Assembly: GCA_034432555.1 (NCBI GenBank) | Contig: DAOUBW010000008.1 | Location: 1 to 64,000, forward strand | Length of the DNA stretch: 64,000 bases | DNA from: CP2-2F sp034432555 | GTDB lineage: Bacteria; Chloroflexota; Anaerolineae; Aggregatilineales; UBA2796 | Direction: 5' to 3' | Shown here: positions 1-8,639 of the stretch, piece after piece | How the letters are laid out: each line of letters starts with the position of its first letter | Position numbering within the stretch: the first letter of the stretch is position 1 | Translations under genes and position numbers: made by a program | Notes under the pieces: model-generated | Databases searched by the model: none | Told to the model about the DNA's origin: nothing | The model's input: only the letters and a program-made list of their open reading frames with translations

Positions 1-323
1 GCGCCAATCTTCACCCATGCGGATCGCAATAAGCAGGCGGCGCGCACCGTAGCCATAGCCGCGTTTGCCCTCAAAATGCGCCGCAAAGTGCAGCGCCAGC
101 ACATCCTGATCGATCACGCCTTTTTGGCGCAGCACGGCGTAGATCGAGAGCGCCATGTTGGTATTGTCCGTGTAACGCCAGTATGGATCGGGTGGCAGTT
201 CACGGCGGTGCGCCAGACGCAGATCCCCAAAGAATTACTGACCGAAGGCATCTCGCCCACGGAGAGCCCTTCCAAGCCTTCCCACGCCCGTGCAAGGCGT
301 TCAGCGTGCAGCGTCGTATCCAT
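1..323 (-). pseudogene. ADP-ribosylglycohydrolase family gene, frameshifted and interrupted (partial)
   Basis: The start (ATG at 321-323) reads into the family's N-terminal GLSVG motif. The reading frame is then lost at 251-254, where an extra GA seems to be inserted. The conserved continuation (DAFGQ, then FFGDLRL, PPDPYWRYTDNT, and RGYGYG further on) lies in another frame and is cut by TAA at 235-237 where a Gln/Glu/Arg codon is expected. The metal-binding TDDT motif reads TDNT (Asn codon at 163-165). Intact members hydrolyse ADP-ribose bonds using two Mg ions held by these Asp residues. The gene starts 11 bp downstream of the penicillin-binding protein stop, so it is probably co-transcribed, and it runs off the left edge. 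Three lesions in 170 bp suggest real decay, but consensus errors are possible. Confidence 0.75.
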
Positions 324-334
324 ACAAGCCCTCG

Positions 335-2875
335 CTATTCCACCTGACCTGATGGCGGGCGCTGTTCAGGTGGCACATAAGAGACCACGCTAAACGGCAC
401 AGGCTCTGAGGCTTGCTGCGAACCATCAGCAAGCACCGCCCGTGCTATGATAGCGTAATCGCCCGGCTTCAGCGCCCACCATGCCCAATACGGTTCATTA
501 TATACCGTCTCGATCAATGTTTCACCCCCTTCGGAATCGCGCAGCCAATAGGCAACTTCACGGGTGCCACCCGGCACCGCCACCGAGAGCTTGATCTGCT
601 GTGCATCAAAGGGAATAACGGGCGTCAGTTGGAAGATTGTGTGCGGATCAGGGGTGAGCAAGCGCACCGCCGCCACCTGACGCGCCACCTCGTTCAACGG
701 GACAGGCGGTGGCTCAATGCCGTTGCGCGCTGCCCACACACGCGCCTCTTGCGGCAGCACAAGGTAAACGCGCTCGCGCTTGAACTGTTCGGGCGTGTTT
801 TCATCTGCCAACAGACCCGTGCGCGTATCAATGGTGAAGGGCTGATACAGATCGTCGTATTCGGCTGGAATCGTGCCGCGAATGAACCAATCTACGCGCC
901 GTTCAGGGCAGTAAATGGTCGGCAGCAAGCCTGAAAGCGCGCAGACCTCCGCCTGTGCCAAACCTTCGGGACGCTCAAAAGGCAGTTCGGGCTGATTGTT
1001 CAGCACAGCGCGCATAAAATCGTGCCAGATCGGACCTGCACCACTGACACCACTCACATTGACCATTGGCTGATTGTTCGGATTGCCAACCCACACACCC
1101 GCCACCACTTGCGGCGTATAACCAACCGTCCAGTTATCACGGAAATCAGTGGTGGTGCCAGTCTTGACAGCCGCCGGACGCCCAATGCTCAACGGACTCC
1201 GCACGCCAAAAGAGGGAATGCGCGCCTCATTATCGCTCAGAATATCGCTGATGAGCCACGCCACACGCGGATCAATGACGGGATCGGCAAGCGGCGGTGG
1301 CTGCCATTCATAAAGCACTTCGCCGTCGGCAGCTTCCACTTTCAGCAACAAGCTAGGCTGGATCGGTCTGCCTTCGTTGGCAAGCGCGGCATAGGCAATC
1401 ACTAACTCGGTCAGGCGCACATCGCCACCGCCAAGCGTGATCGAGAGGTCGTACTGCTCAGGATTGGTGAGTGTCGTCACGCCGAGTTTAGTCAGCAGGC
1501 GCGCCAATTCATCCACGCCGACGTGCTGTAAGGCAATCACCGCCGGGATGTTGTATGAAGACGCCAACGCTTCACGTACCGAGACAGGTCCATGTTCCAC
1601 CAAGCCGTAATTGTGCGGTGTATAGCTCTCGCCACGCCGCGTGACGAAGGGCGTAGTCACATCCAACACCATAGTGGCAGGCGTCCACACATCCAACCGA
1701 CTGGGGTCAAAGGTGAGGGCATACGTGAACGGTTTGAGAGTCGAGCCGGGCTGGCGCGGCGCAACTGCCATGTTGATCGCGCCGTCAATGGCGGCATTGA
1801 AATAATCCACACTGCCAACCATGACCAGCATTTGTCCTGTGTGTGGATCAATAGCGACGACTGCTGCGCCGGCTGCCTCACTGGAAGGCTTTTCGCTGCT
1901 CTCGGTGTTCAGCGCCTCAAGGTGGCGTTTGGCGGCTTCCTCAGCAGCGCGCTGCCAGTCCAGATCAAGGGTGGTGGTGACGCGCACGCCGCCTTCGTAA
2001 AGGCGCGTTGGAAAGTCGCGTTCCAACTGCCGCCACACTTCCTGCACAAAGTGCGGTGCGCGCATGGTGAATTTGCCTGAGCCGTATTGCAGTGGTTCTT
2101 CGTAGGCAAGGTCTGCCTCAGCGCGTGTGAGGTAGCCCGCCTCAATCATCAGATCAAGCACGACGCGCTGGCGTGCCTTCGCCGCTTGCGGATTCCGTAA
2201 GGGATCGTGCAAGGCGGGCGATTGCGGCAAGCCTGCCAACAGCGCCGACTCTGCCAAGGTGAGCTGGCTAATATCCTTGCCAAAGTAGACTTCTGCCGCG
2301 CTCTGCACGCCATAGGCAAGGTTGCCGTAGTAAGTCTGGTTCAGGTAGAGCGCCAAAATATCAGGCTTGCTGTAGCGTGCGCTAAGCTGCAAGGCAAGCG
2401 CCATTTCGCGCAGTTTGCGTCGCAGGCTGCGCTCGGCGCGCTGCTGCGGATCAAGCAGCAAGTTCCGCACCACCTGCTGCGTAATGGTGCTGCCGCCAGC
2501 GCGCACTTCGCCGCCTTGTAGGTTGATCCACACAGCGCGCAGCACACCTTCAAGGTCAATACCGGGCGTGAGGTAGAAATTGCGATCTTCGGTGGCGATG
2601 GTCGCCTGTACCAGCGCTTCGGGAATTTGATCGAGTGGCACGACGCGATTCCTGCCGCCTTGCGGATCGATCACCTCATAGAGCAGCCGTCCATGCCGAT
2701 CATAAATGCGCGTGGATGGCAGCGCTAAGCCTGCTTGCAGGTTATCTAATGAGGGCAGATCGCCAAAAATCCAGATACCAAGCGCACCACCAGCAACGAT
2801 GAGGCACAGCAAGGCGATCAGTGCGATCTTTTGCCAACGGCGGCGGTTTTTCCAGAATAAACGCAGGCGGCGCAT
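335..2875 (-). CDS. Bifunctional penicillin-binding protein (class A; transglycosylase/transpeptidase), PBP1C-like
   Basis: This enzyme polymerises lipid II glycan strands and cross-links peptide stems at the outer face of the membrane. It has a basic cytoplasmic tail and one membrane segment (about residues 17-38). A GT51 transglycosylase domain follows (about 75-250) with the ATEDRNFY and GGSTITQQ motifs. The transpeptidase domain has the catalytic Ser in STLK (S378), an SYN motif and KTGTT (K571). The C-terminal ~100 residues resemble the BiPBP_C domain of PBP1C. A GTG at 2881 is also possible, but the AAGGA Shine-Dalgarno lies 8 nt before ATG 2875 and only 1-2 nt before the GTG, so I chose the ATG. 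The protein is 846 aa, normal for the family. A degenerate ADP-ribosylglycohydrolase follows it. Confidence 0.95.
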   Translation of the reverse strand: MRRLRLFWKNRRRWQKIALIALLCLIVAGGALGIWIFGDLPSLDNLQAGLALPSTRIYDRHGRLLYEVIDPQGGRNRVVPLDQIPEALVQATIATEDRNFYLTPGIDLEGVLRAVWINLQGGEVRAGGSTITQQVVRNLLLDPQQRAERSLRRKLREMALALQLSARYSKPDILALYLNQTYYGNLAYGVQSAAEVYFGKDISQLTLAESALLAGLPQSPALHDPLRNPQAAKARQRVVLDLMIEAGYLTRAEADLAYEEPLQYGSGKFTMRAPHFVQEVWRQLERDFPTRLYEGGVRVTTTLDLDWQRAAEEAAKRHLEALNTESSEKPSSEAAGAAVVAIDPHTGQMLVMVGSVDYFNAAIDGAINMAVAPRQPGSTLKPFTYALTFDPSRLDVWTPATMVLDVTTPFVTRRGESYTPHNYGLVEHGPVSVREALASSYNIPAVIALQHVGVDELARLLTKLGVTTLTNPEQYDLSITLGGGDVRLTELVIAYAALANEGRPIQPSLLLKVEAADGEVLYEWQPPPLADPVIDPRVAWLISDILSDNEARIPSFGVRSPLSIGRPAAVKTGTTTDFRDNWTVGYTPQVVAGVWVGNPNNQPMVNVSGVSGAGPIWHDFMRAVLNNQPELPFERPEGLAQAEVCALSGLLPTIYCPERRVDWFIRGTIPAEYDDLYQPFTIDTRTGLLADENTPEQFKRERVYLVLPQEARVWAARNGIEPPPVPLNEVARQVAAVRLLTPDPHTIFQLTPVIPFDAQQIKLSVAVPGGTREVAYWLRDSEGGETLIETVYNEPYWAWWALKPGDYAIIARAVLADGSQQASEPVPFSVVSYVPPEQRPPSGQVE

Positions 2876-3051
2876 AGGCACTTTCCTTCACTCTTAGGCT
2901 TATCATCGAGTATACCATGCGCGCCTAGCGTCGGATTAGGCGCTTAGGCGCGCCTTATCATACGTTCACCCTACGCAGGGGTGGGGATAGCTGCGTGCAG
3001 CAGAATTCAGATATTGCCCGCCCTTTTACCACTCCCGCGTGCCAAAATTGC

Positions 3052-3080
3052 TTGACAATCTGCCTGATCACGTCTATTAT
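3052..3080 (+). promoter_or_regulatory. Sigma-70-type promoter of the cytochrome oxidase genes
   Basis: TTGACA at 3052-3057 and TATTAT at 3075-3080 are separated by exactly 17 bp, close to the bacterial consensus. They lie about 70 bp upstream of the subunit III start. The rest of the 277-bp intergenic stretch (2876-3152) shows no other gene. Confidence 0.8.
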
Positions 3081-3152
3081 CCTTTGCAAGTAAACTTGTT
3101 TCCCCATTGAGCAGGCAGTCATCAGGCAAAATGAGTCGCACAGGCGAATAAA

Positions 3153-3797
3153 ATGCAGCAAGAAACCGCATTAACCCAAAGCGTTAGCCATGCACCCGCC
3201 GCTGATCATGCGGCAGATCATGCTGGACACGCCGATCACCTTCAAGTGGCAAGTTTCACCTATAGCATTGCCAACAGCAAGATGGCAATGTGGCTGTTCC
3301 TTGCCTCAGAGATGTTCCTCTTTTCAGTGCTAATCATCGCCTATATCATCGCACGTTATGCGCATCCTGAAGAACATGCGCTGCTGAATGTGCCGCTGAC
3401 CAGCATCAACTCGTTCATCCTGCTGCTGAGCAGCTTCAGCGTGGTGTGGGCGCTATCGGGCATACAATCTGGCAATCAAACGCGCCTGCTGCGCGGCTTA
3501 GCAAGTGTGCTTGTGCTGGGCAGCCTCTTCTTCTTGCTGATGATGTACGAATATGCCGAGATGAGCCACCACGGCGTCACGCTCTCCCATCCGTTTGGCA
3601 TGGCGTTCTACGCGCTGACGGGCTTTCACGGCGCGCACGTCCTGATCGGCTTGGTCTACGGCGTCTACGTCTTTAACCGCGCCTTCAACGGTGTGTATAC
3701 CAAAGAAAATCATTGGGGCGTAGAGTTCTGGGGCTTGTATTGGCACTTTGTGGACGTGGTGTGGATTTTCATCTTCACTGTGGTGTATCTGATCTAG
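3153..3797 (+). CDS. ctaE: Cytochrome c oxidase subunit III
   Basis: This is an integral membrane subunit of the aa3/caa3-type haem-copper oxidase, which reduces O2 in the respiratory chain. After a His/Asp-rich N-terminal tail (residues 13-30) there are about five membrane helices. Family signatures include MAMWLFLASEMFLFS near residue 45, LTGFHGAHVLIGL near 150, and the C-terminal WGVEFWGLYWHFVDVVWIF. At 214 aa it matches the short bacterial form. Subunit IV follows after 20 bp. Subunits I and II, usually encoded alongside, are not in the window, although a strong promoter directly precedes this gene. Confidence 0.95.
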   Translation: MQQETALTQSVSHAPAADHAADHAGHADHLQVASFTYSIANSKMAMWLFLASEMFLFSVLIIAYIIARYAHPEEHALLNVPLTSINSFILLLSSFSVVWALSGIQSGNQTRLLRGLASVLVLGSLFFLLMMYEYAEMSHHGVTLSHPFGMAFYALTGFHGAHVLIGLVYGVYVFNRAFNGVYTKENHWGVEFWGLYWHFVDVVWIFIFTVVYLI

Positions 3798-3817
3798 AGA
3801 AGCGAGGCATTACATTC

Positions 3818-4129
3818 ATGAGCGATCCACAACACCTCAGTGCAGGCGCAGATCAGCACGGCGAAAGCCACACAGCCAAGCACGCCACCGCGGGCACCTA
3901 TGTGGCAGTCTTGGGCGCGCTTGCCGTCCTGACCCTAATTGAGTTGGTCGTTGCTTACATCCCGATTGTGCGCGAACCGCTCTTGATCATCATTGCGATT
4001 GGCAAGGCATGGTTGGTGCTCCAATTTTATATGCACCTGCGCTATGAGAATAAAATTCTCACCTGGATTTTCATGATCCCAGCGGTGGCAGTCGGCATTG
4101 TCACGGTTATCATGCAGTTTTTCGTCTAA
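3818..4129 (+). CDS. ctaF: Cytochrome c oxidase subunit IV (prokaryotic COX4 family)
   Basis: This 103-aa protein has a polar N-terminus and three membrane helices (about residues 28-48, 53-73 and 80-100), including the AKHATAGTYVAVLGALAVLT and YMHLRYE stretches typical of the small accessory subunit of bacterial haem-copper oxidases. It begins 20 bp after subunit III and is surely in the same transcript. I took the ATG at 3818 because the longer frame upstream would overlap the end of subunit III. Its likely role is structural stabilisation of the oxidase. Confidence 0.88.
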   Translation: MSDPQHLSAGADQHGESHTAKHATAGTYVAVLGALAVLTLIELVVAYIPIVREPLLIIIAIGKAWLVLQFYMHLRYENKILTWIFMIPAVAVGIVTVIMQFFV

Positions 4130-4172
4130 AGCGTTGGCTGTGAACGCGAGACTGGTTACCTATCCGCTGCAC

Positions 4173-5186
4173 ATGCGGCGGATAGTCCTTGTGGTGCTAT
4201 TAGCCTGCCTTTTGTCGCTCACCTCTGCGCCAAGCTCTGCCCAAAGCGCGCCGCCTTGCGAAAACCGCTTTGGATCGCCTTTCGTCATGCCCGATCTCTG
4301 CCCTGAATACGTGCTGGAAGCCTTCCCCACTTCGGGTGAGCTGGCTGCCATTAGCAGCCTCGCCTTTACGCCCGATGGCGCCCTCTATTTCACCAGCCCG
4401 TCACAGCGTGCGCTCTACCGCCTGCCACCGGATGGGCGCGGCTTCTTTGGCGCGACGCAGCGCGTGGCAACCTTGCCCGAAGCACCTTTCGGGCTTGCCT
4501 ACGCTGCGGATGAAGACGCCTTCTACCTCTCGGCTATGCAGCGTGTGTTCCGCCTGAGCGCGGAGGGCAGCTATAGGCAGCTTTACAGCGCCCCTGAGGC
4601 ACTTTGGCACGGTGAACTGAAGATCGGCGCGGATGGCAGGCTCTACACAACACGCCACAGGCGCGAAGGCGCCGCCTTGATCAGCATGGCGCGAGATGGT
4701 AGTGATCTGCGTGTGGAGGCAGACGGCTTGCACGAGGCGTTCTCGTTCACCTGGCAAGCGGGCAGGCTGCTGATTGCCGATTCGTCGCCGCCACCTTTGC
4801 CAAGCGCGCTGTACACCGTTCAAGATGGCAGGCTGGTGCGCCTTGCCGAGCTGCCGCCTGAAAGCACACCGCGTGGTATGCTCACCTATGACTCGGAAAC
4901 ACTTCCCGCGTGGCAGGGTGGCGTGCTGCTGGCACTTGGCGGCTCGTGGAATGCGCCCGTCATTAGCGGTTACAGCGTGCGGCTGTATCATTTCACCACT
5001 GAAGGCACCCTGTACAGCACGCAGCAGGTCGTCCCGAACTATTACGGCTTTGCTGAGTCTGAGGCGGCGCTGCTGCGTGCATCGTTTCATCCTTATCAGT
5101 TGATGGGCATCGCCATCAGCGCGGAAGGCTGGCTGTATACGGCGCTGGCAGAAGGGCGCATTTACCGCTTCCGCCCGCGCCTGTGA
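4173..5186 (+). CDS. Secreted beta-propeller (NHL/SMP-30 or PQQ-dehydrogenase-like) protein
   Basis: A cleavable signal peptide (MRRIVLVVLLACLLSLTSA, cut near residue 24) precedes about 310 residues of repeated strands such as LAFTPDGALYFTS, GLAYAADEDAFYLS, LKIGADGRLYTT and IAISAEGWLYTA. This spacing is typical of six-bladed propellers in the soluble glucose/sorbosone dehydrogenase and NHL families. I see no clear catalytic signature, so the function is open. The ATG at 4173 was chosen because it opens directly into the signal peptide; the upstream in-frame start would overlap subunit IV. It lies 43 bp downstream of the oxidase genes and may be read through from them. Confidence 0.65.
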   Translation: MRRIVLVVLLACLLSLTSAPSSAQSAPPCENRFGSPFVMPDLCPEYVLEAFPTSGELAAISSLAFTPDGALYFTSPSQRALYRLPPDGRGFFGATQRVATLPEAPFGLAYAADEDAFYLSAMQRVFRLSAEGSYRQLYSAPEALWHGELKIGADGRLYTTRHRREGAALISMARDGSDLRVEADGLHEAFSFTWQAGRLLIADSSPPPLPSALYTVQDGRLVRLAELPPESTPRGMLTYDSETLPAWQGGVLLALGGSWNAPVISGYSVRLYHFTTEGTLYSTQQVVPNYYGFAESEAALLRASFHPYQLMGIAISAEGWLYTALAEGRIYRFRPRL

Positions 5187-5566
5187 ATACTTTGTGCCTA
5201 ATTTAGCCAGCGCACCTCAACGCGATAGCTGAAGTACCAGCGGACGTCAAAGCGCTCGTAGTCGTTTTCATTTCAGTACCCTCTACGGGTCGAAGTGGGT
5301 TGCAACCCAAGACTCCTTATCACTGCACAGGTCATAGATGCCTTGTGCGAAAAAACAGCCGCCTTCTTAGGCATTTTTATATCAAGTTTTTAAGAAGCGA
5401 CTTATTAAACGATATAGCACAAGTCATTTTCGGTTGTCAAGCGTCTCAACGCGGTGACCGTCAAAAAAGGCGGGAGGGTTGAGTCAGAGCCTCTATGTGC
5501 ATCAGAACATCCGATAGTAGGTTTGCATTATTAGTGACTGTAAGCCTGACAAGTGGCATTTAATTG
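5187..5566. other. Intergenic region with a minus-strand promoter candidate and short coding remnant
   Basis: There is no convincing gene in these 380 bp. On the minus strand TTGACA (5435-5440) is followed after 18 bp by TATATC (5411-5416), a plausible promoter facing left. Further left, 5202-5273 can be read on the minus strand either as a 23-codon ATG ORF preceded by AGAGGG or, in another frame, as a short tail (NDYERFDVRWYFSYR and on) ending in a stop. It could be a gene remnant or the template of a small RNA. On the plus strand a weak hairpin followed by ATTTTTATA near 5350-5390 may end the upstream transcript. Confidence 0.3.
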
Positions 5567-6260
5567 TCAAAAACCGAGTTGAGACACGCCCCCAAAGACG
5601 GCAATGAACGCCAGCATCAGCAGCACCGCAAAGACCAACGCACCACCTTGCGGGCGCTTTTCACGAAAGAGCAAGCTCACAAAGATCAGCACGCCGATGC
5701 CAAGCAAGATCAAGGCGATGATCTGCACGACAGTGAACAAGGTGCGGTCAATCACATAGACTGCTGTCTCGCCGCCAACTACAATCAGGCTTTGCAGGCG
5801 TGCCTGAATATCCGCCGCTGCGCCTTGCAGTTCACGGCGGGCAGCCGTCAGCACTTCGATCAGCCTATCGCGTACTAAATCAATGTTTTGGCTGACCAGT
5901 TCGTTCAGGGTGAATAAAAGCTGTTGCACTTCCAACAGCTTGCTGGAGGTAAAGGCGTCAAAGTTGTTGATGGTGGTATTGAGTGCATCGGCATAGGCAG
6001 CGCGTGCCGCACCAATGATGCTGTCAATCTCGCCTAGCACAAGGTCTACCGTCTGGCGGATTTCTGCGCCAAGCGTGGCGGTAGCGCTCCGCACATTACC
6101 GCCCACCACTTCGGATGAACCTGCCAAGGCGCCCAGCGAGATTGGATCGAGAAAAGCGCGGGTTGCCTGTGGGCGCGGCATCAAGCTGAACGCCAACAGG
6201 CTAACCAGTAAAAGATGCAGAATTGCCCCACGAATCTTGGAAAAAACGTATCCTAGACAT
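5567..6260 (-). CDS. Unknown exported membrane protein; start requires a one-base frameshift
   Basis: I do not recognise a family. The protein has an N-terminal signal/anchor (GAILHLLLVSLLAFSL), about 120 residues of amphipathic helix (including NNFDAFTSSKLLEVQQLLF), and two C-terminal membrane helices separated by the short basic loop REKRPQGG. The best start is ATG at 6258-6260, 5 nt after GGGAGG. It enters the main frame only if the run of six A (plus strand, 6241-6246) had five. The only uninterrupted start is a TTG at 6263-6265 abutting the Shine-Dalgarno, which is unlikely to work. So there is either a homopolymer error or a disabling indel. Confidence 0.55.
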
Positions 6261-6463
6261 AACAACCTCCCAACTTAGAACGCACGAACAGGGAGTTGTG
6301 AAGGGTGTTGAAGAATGCGTCTAATCATAATAAACGACACAGCAGGTGGGAATGTTCCTCACGATTGATCGCACGTTGTGCAGACAAAATATACAAAGTA
6401 TAAAGCCGTGTGTTGTGTAATAGATGACGCCTCTCGCCTTGAACAAGCGGCATTCGCTTCTGT

Positions 6464-7105
6464 CTAACGACGGTGTGCTAAGAGCCACTCATACAGCCCG
6501 AAGGTTGGCGCGAAGGCTTTGTTGGCAGTCTCAACATGATCGGCGCCATCAATCAGGCTTATCTTGACCTTGCCGCCGCACGTCTCTAGGGCAGCGGCAA
6601 GGTTGCGCGTGTTCTCGCACGGCACTACTTCGTCGGCGTTGCCGTGAACTGCCCAAATCGGTATGTCTTTCAGATCACACAGGTGCGTCAGAAAGTGCGG
6701 ATCGGGCGGAATGCGCCCTGCCACCGGCGCGATTGCCGCAAACAGGCGCGGCGCACGCGCTGCAATATACCAAGTGCCTTGCCCGCCCATGCTGAAGCCA
6801 GTCAGGTACAGCCGCGCCTGATCAAGCTGGTGCGCTTGCAACACACCGTCAATGAGTGCCAGCACTGCCGCCGCGTGATCTGTCCAGCGGGTGTCGTTTG
6901 GGCATTGTGGTGAAAGCACCGCCGCAGGAAAATTCGGCTGTTTTTCCAGAAAGGCGGGCAGCGCATAGCGCTTTACCAACGCCAGATCGTCGCCGCGTTC
7001 GCCGCTGCCATGCAAAAACACGATCAACGGCAGGTGTTCTGCGGGCTGATCTTCGGGCAAATGAAGCCAGTAGTTAAGAAACCGTGAGGTATGTGCCTGC
7101 TGCAT
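6464..7105 (-). CDS. Alpha/beta hydrolase (predicted esterase / dienelactone hydrolase-like)
   Basis: This 213-aa single-domain hydrolase has the oxyanion motif HGSGERGDD (about residues 31-39), the nucleophile elbow GFSMGG (Ser near 105), an acid in HGNADEVV and a catalytic His in DGADHVE. Together they form a Ser-Asp-His triad. The length and HGSGERGDD motif match the predicted phospholipase/carboxylesterase family with PHB-depolymerase-like members. There is no signal peptide, so it is probably cytoplasmic. The substrate cannot be told. It is divergently transcribed from tlyA with only 35 bp between the two start codons. Confidence 0.8.
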   Translation of the reverse strand: MQQAHTSRFLNYWLHLPEDQPAEHLPLIVFLHGSGERGDDLALVKRYALPAFLEKQPNFPAAVLSPQCPNDTRWTDHAAAVLALIDGVLQAHQLDQARLYLTGFSMGGQGTWYIAARAPRLFAAIAPVAGRIPPDPHFLTHLCDLKDIPIWAVHGNADEVVPCENTRNLAAALETCGGKVKISLIDGADHVETANKAFAPTFGLYEWLLAHRR

Positions 7106-7140
7106 CCGCTAAACATCCTTTTAGGATACAATCCAGAGTT

Positions 7141-7956
7141 ATGGGCGAGAAAGAACGTTTAGATATTTTACTCGTTACACGCGGAAAGGTGGAATCGCGT
7201 GAATTGGCGCGCCGTTTGATCATGGCGGGCGAGGTGAGCGTGAACGGGCAACTTGTGGATAAGCCCGGTCAGCGCGTGCCAGCCGATGCTGATCTGCATC
7301 TGCGTGCTGCGCCGCGTTTCGTCAGCCGCGGTGGCGATAAGCTGGCAGCCGCGCTGAGCGCTTTCGCCGTGCCAACGGCTGAGCAGATCTGCGCCGACGT
7401 TGGCGCCAGCACGGGCGGCTTTACAGACTGCCTGCTGCAACACGGTGCGGCGCGAGTCTATGCCTTGGATGTAGGCTATGGGCAGCTTGATTACCGCCTA
7501 CGCACCGATCCGCGTGTGGTGGTGATGGAACGCACCAACGCACGGTACATCGCGGCACTGCCTGAGTCGGTGCGCGTGGTGGTGGTGGATGCCTCGTTCA
7601 TCTCGCTGCGCTTGCTGTTACCGGTGGTGCGCGGTTGGCTGACGGCGGATGCTCACCTTGTAACGCTCATCAAGCCGCAATTTGAGGCGGGCAAGCAAGA
7701 TGTGGGCAAGGGTGGCGTCGTCAAGTCGGCGACGGTGCATCGGCGCGTGTTGGATGAGGTCTTGAACGCGGCACGCGCTGATCAGCTTGTGCCATGCGGC
7801 ATTATTCGCAGCCCACTGCGCGGGCCGGCAGGCAACGCCGAATTTTTGGCGTGGTTGCGCTATGCCGCACTCGATCTGCCACCTTTTGATCAAGCCGCCG
7901 CGCTTGACGCGCTGCTTTCCGAACACAGTGATCCACACGGAGATGACTCTGCATGA
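7141..7956 (+). CDS. tlyA: TlyA-family rRNA 2'-O-methyltransferase
   Basis: Residues about 5-65 form an S4 RNA-binding domain (RLDILLVTRGKVESRELARR, VSVNGQ). A FtsJ/RrmJ-like Rossmann domain follows with the SAM motif ADVGASTGGFTDCLL and a LIKPQFEAG motif. Characterised members 2'-O-methylate cytidines in 16S/23S rRNA; older annotation calls them hemolysins. The ATG at 7141 fits the family N-terminus. A TACAAT box ends about 9 nt upstream, so the mRNA may be leaderless. The stop overlaps the start of rpe (ATGA). Confidence 0.9.
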   Translation: MGEKERLDILLVTRGKVESRELARRLIMAGEVSVNGQLVDKPGQRVPADADLHLRAAPRFVSRGGDKLAAALSAFAVPTAEQICADVGASTGGFTDCLLQHGAARVYALDVGYGQLDYRLRTDPRVVVMERTNARYIAALPESVRVVVVDASFISLRLLLPVVRGWLTADAHLVTLIKPQFEAGKQDVGKGGVVKSATVHRRVLDEVLNAARADQLVPCGIIRSPLRGPAGNAEFLAWLRYAALDLPPFDQAAALDALLSEHSDPHGDDSA

Positions 7957-8639
7957 CTGCAAAAACCATTCAAATTGCGCCGTCCATTTTGGCGGCAGAT
8001 TTCACCAAGCTGGGCGAAGAAGTGCGCGCCGTGACCGCTGGCGGCGCTGATGTGATCCACATTGACGTAATGGATGGGCATTTTGTGCCAAACCTGACCT
8101 TCGGGACGCTGATTGTGGAAGCAGTGCGCCGCACCACGCACCTGCCACTGGATGTTCACCTGATGATTGAACAGCCCGAACGCTACATCGAAGCGTTTGC
8201 CGAAGCAGGCGCAACGATGATTAACGTCCATGTGGAAACTTGCCCACATCTGCACCGCACCCTTCAACATATCCGCGCTGCGGGTGCCAAAACAGGCGTC
8301 GCGCTCAATCCGCATACGCCTTTTGAGCTGATCCGCGAAGTGCTGCGCGAAGTAGATCGTGTATTAGTCATGACGGTTAATCCCGGCTTTGGCGGACAGC
8401 GCCTTATTCCCACCACACTGGATAAAGTGCGCCGCATTCGGGAGGCGATCACGGCGCTTGGGCAGCCGATCGAACTGGGCGTGGATGGCGGTGTTGACCT
8501 CAGCACGATTGCGAAGGTGGGGCGCAGCGGCGCCGATGTGTTCGTGGCGGGCAGCGCCATCTTTGGCGCAGCGGAAGGCGTTCCCGCCGCCATTAGCGCT
8601 TTGCGCGCTGCTGCTATGCTAAGTCATCCGGCAGGGTGA
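7953..8639 (+). CDS. rpe: Ribulose-phosphate 3-epimerase
   Basis: This TIM-barrel enzyme interconverts ribulose-5-phosphate and xylulose-5-phosphate in the pentose phosphate pathway. Motifs in order are APSILAADF, HIDVMDGHFVPN (metal-binding His and Asp), DVHLMIEQP, VNPGFGGQ and VDGGV, followed by the phosphate-binding VAGSAIFG. Its 228 aa is normal length. Its start overlaps the tlyA stop by 4 nt, so the two are translationally coupled. Its 3' end overlaps the convergent glycosyltransferase gene by 26 bp. Confidence 0.96.
   Translation: MTAKTIQIAPSILAADFTKLGEEVRAVTAGGADVIHIDVMDGHFVPNLTFGTLIVEAVRRTTHLPLDVHLMIEQPERYIEAFAEAGATMINVHVETCPHLHRTLQHIRAAGAKTGVALNPHTPFELIREVLREVDRVLVMTVNPGFGGQRLIPTTLDKVRRIREAITALGQPIELGVDGGVDLSTIAKVGRSGADVFVAGSAIFGAAEGVPAAISALRAAAMLSHPAG

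Noticed and set aside
4401..5090. 229-codon open frame antisense to the propeller gene
   Set aside because: No family resemblance, Arg/Gln-rich composition and exact shadowing of a gene with a signal peptide; typical antisense frame of GC-rich coding DNA.
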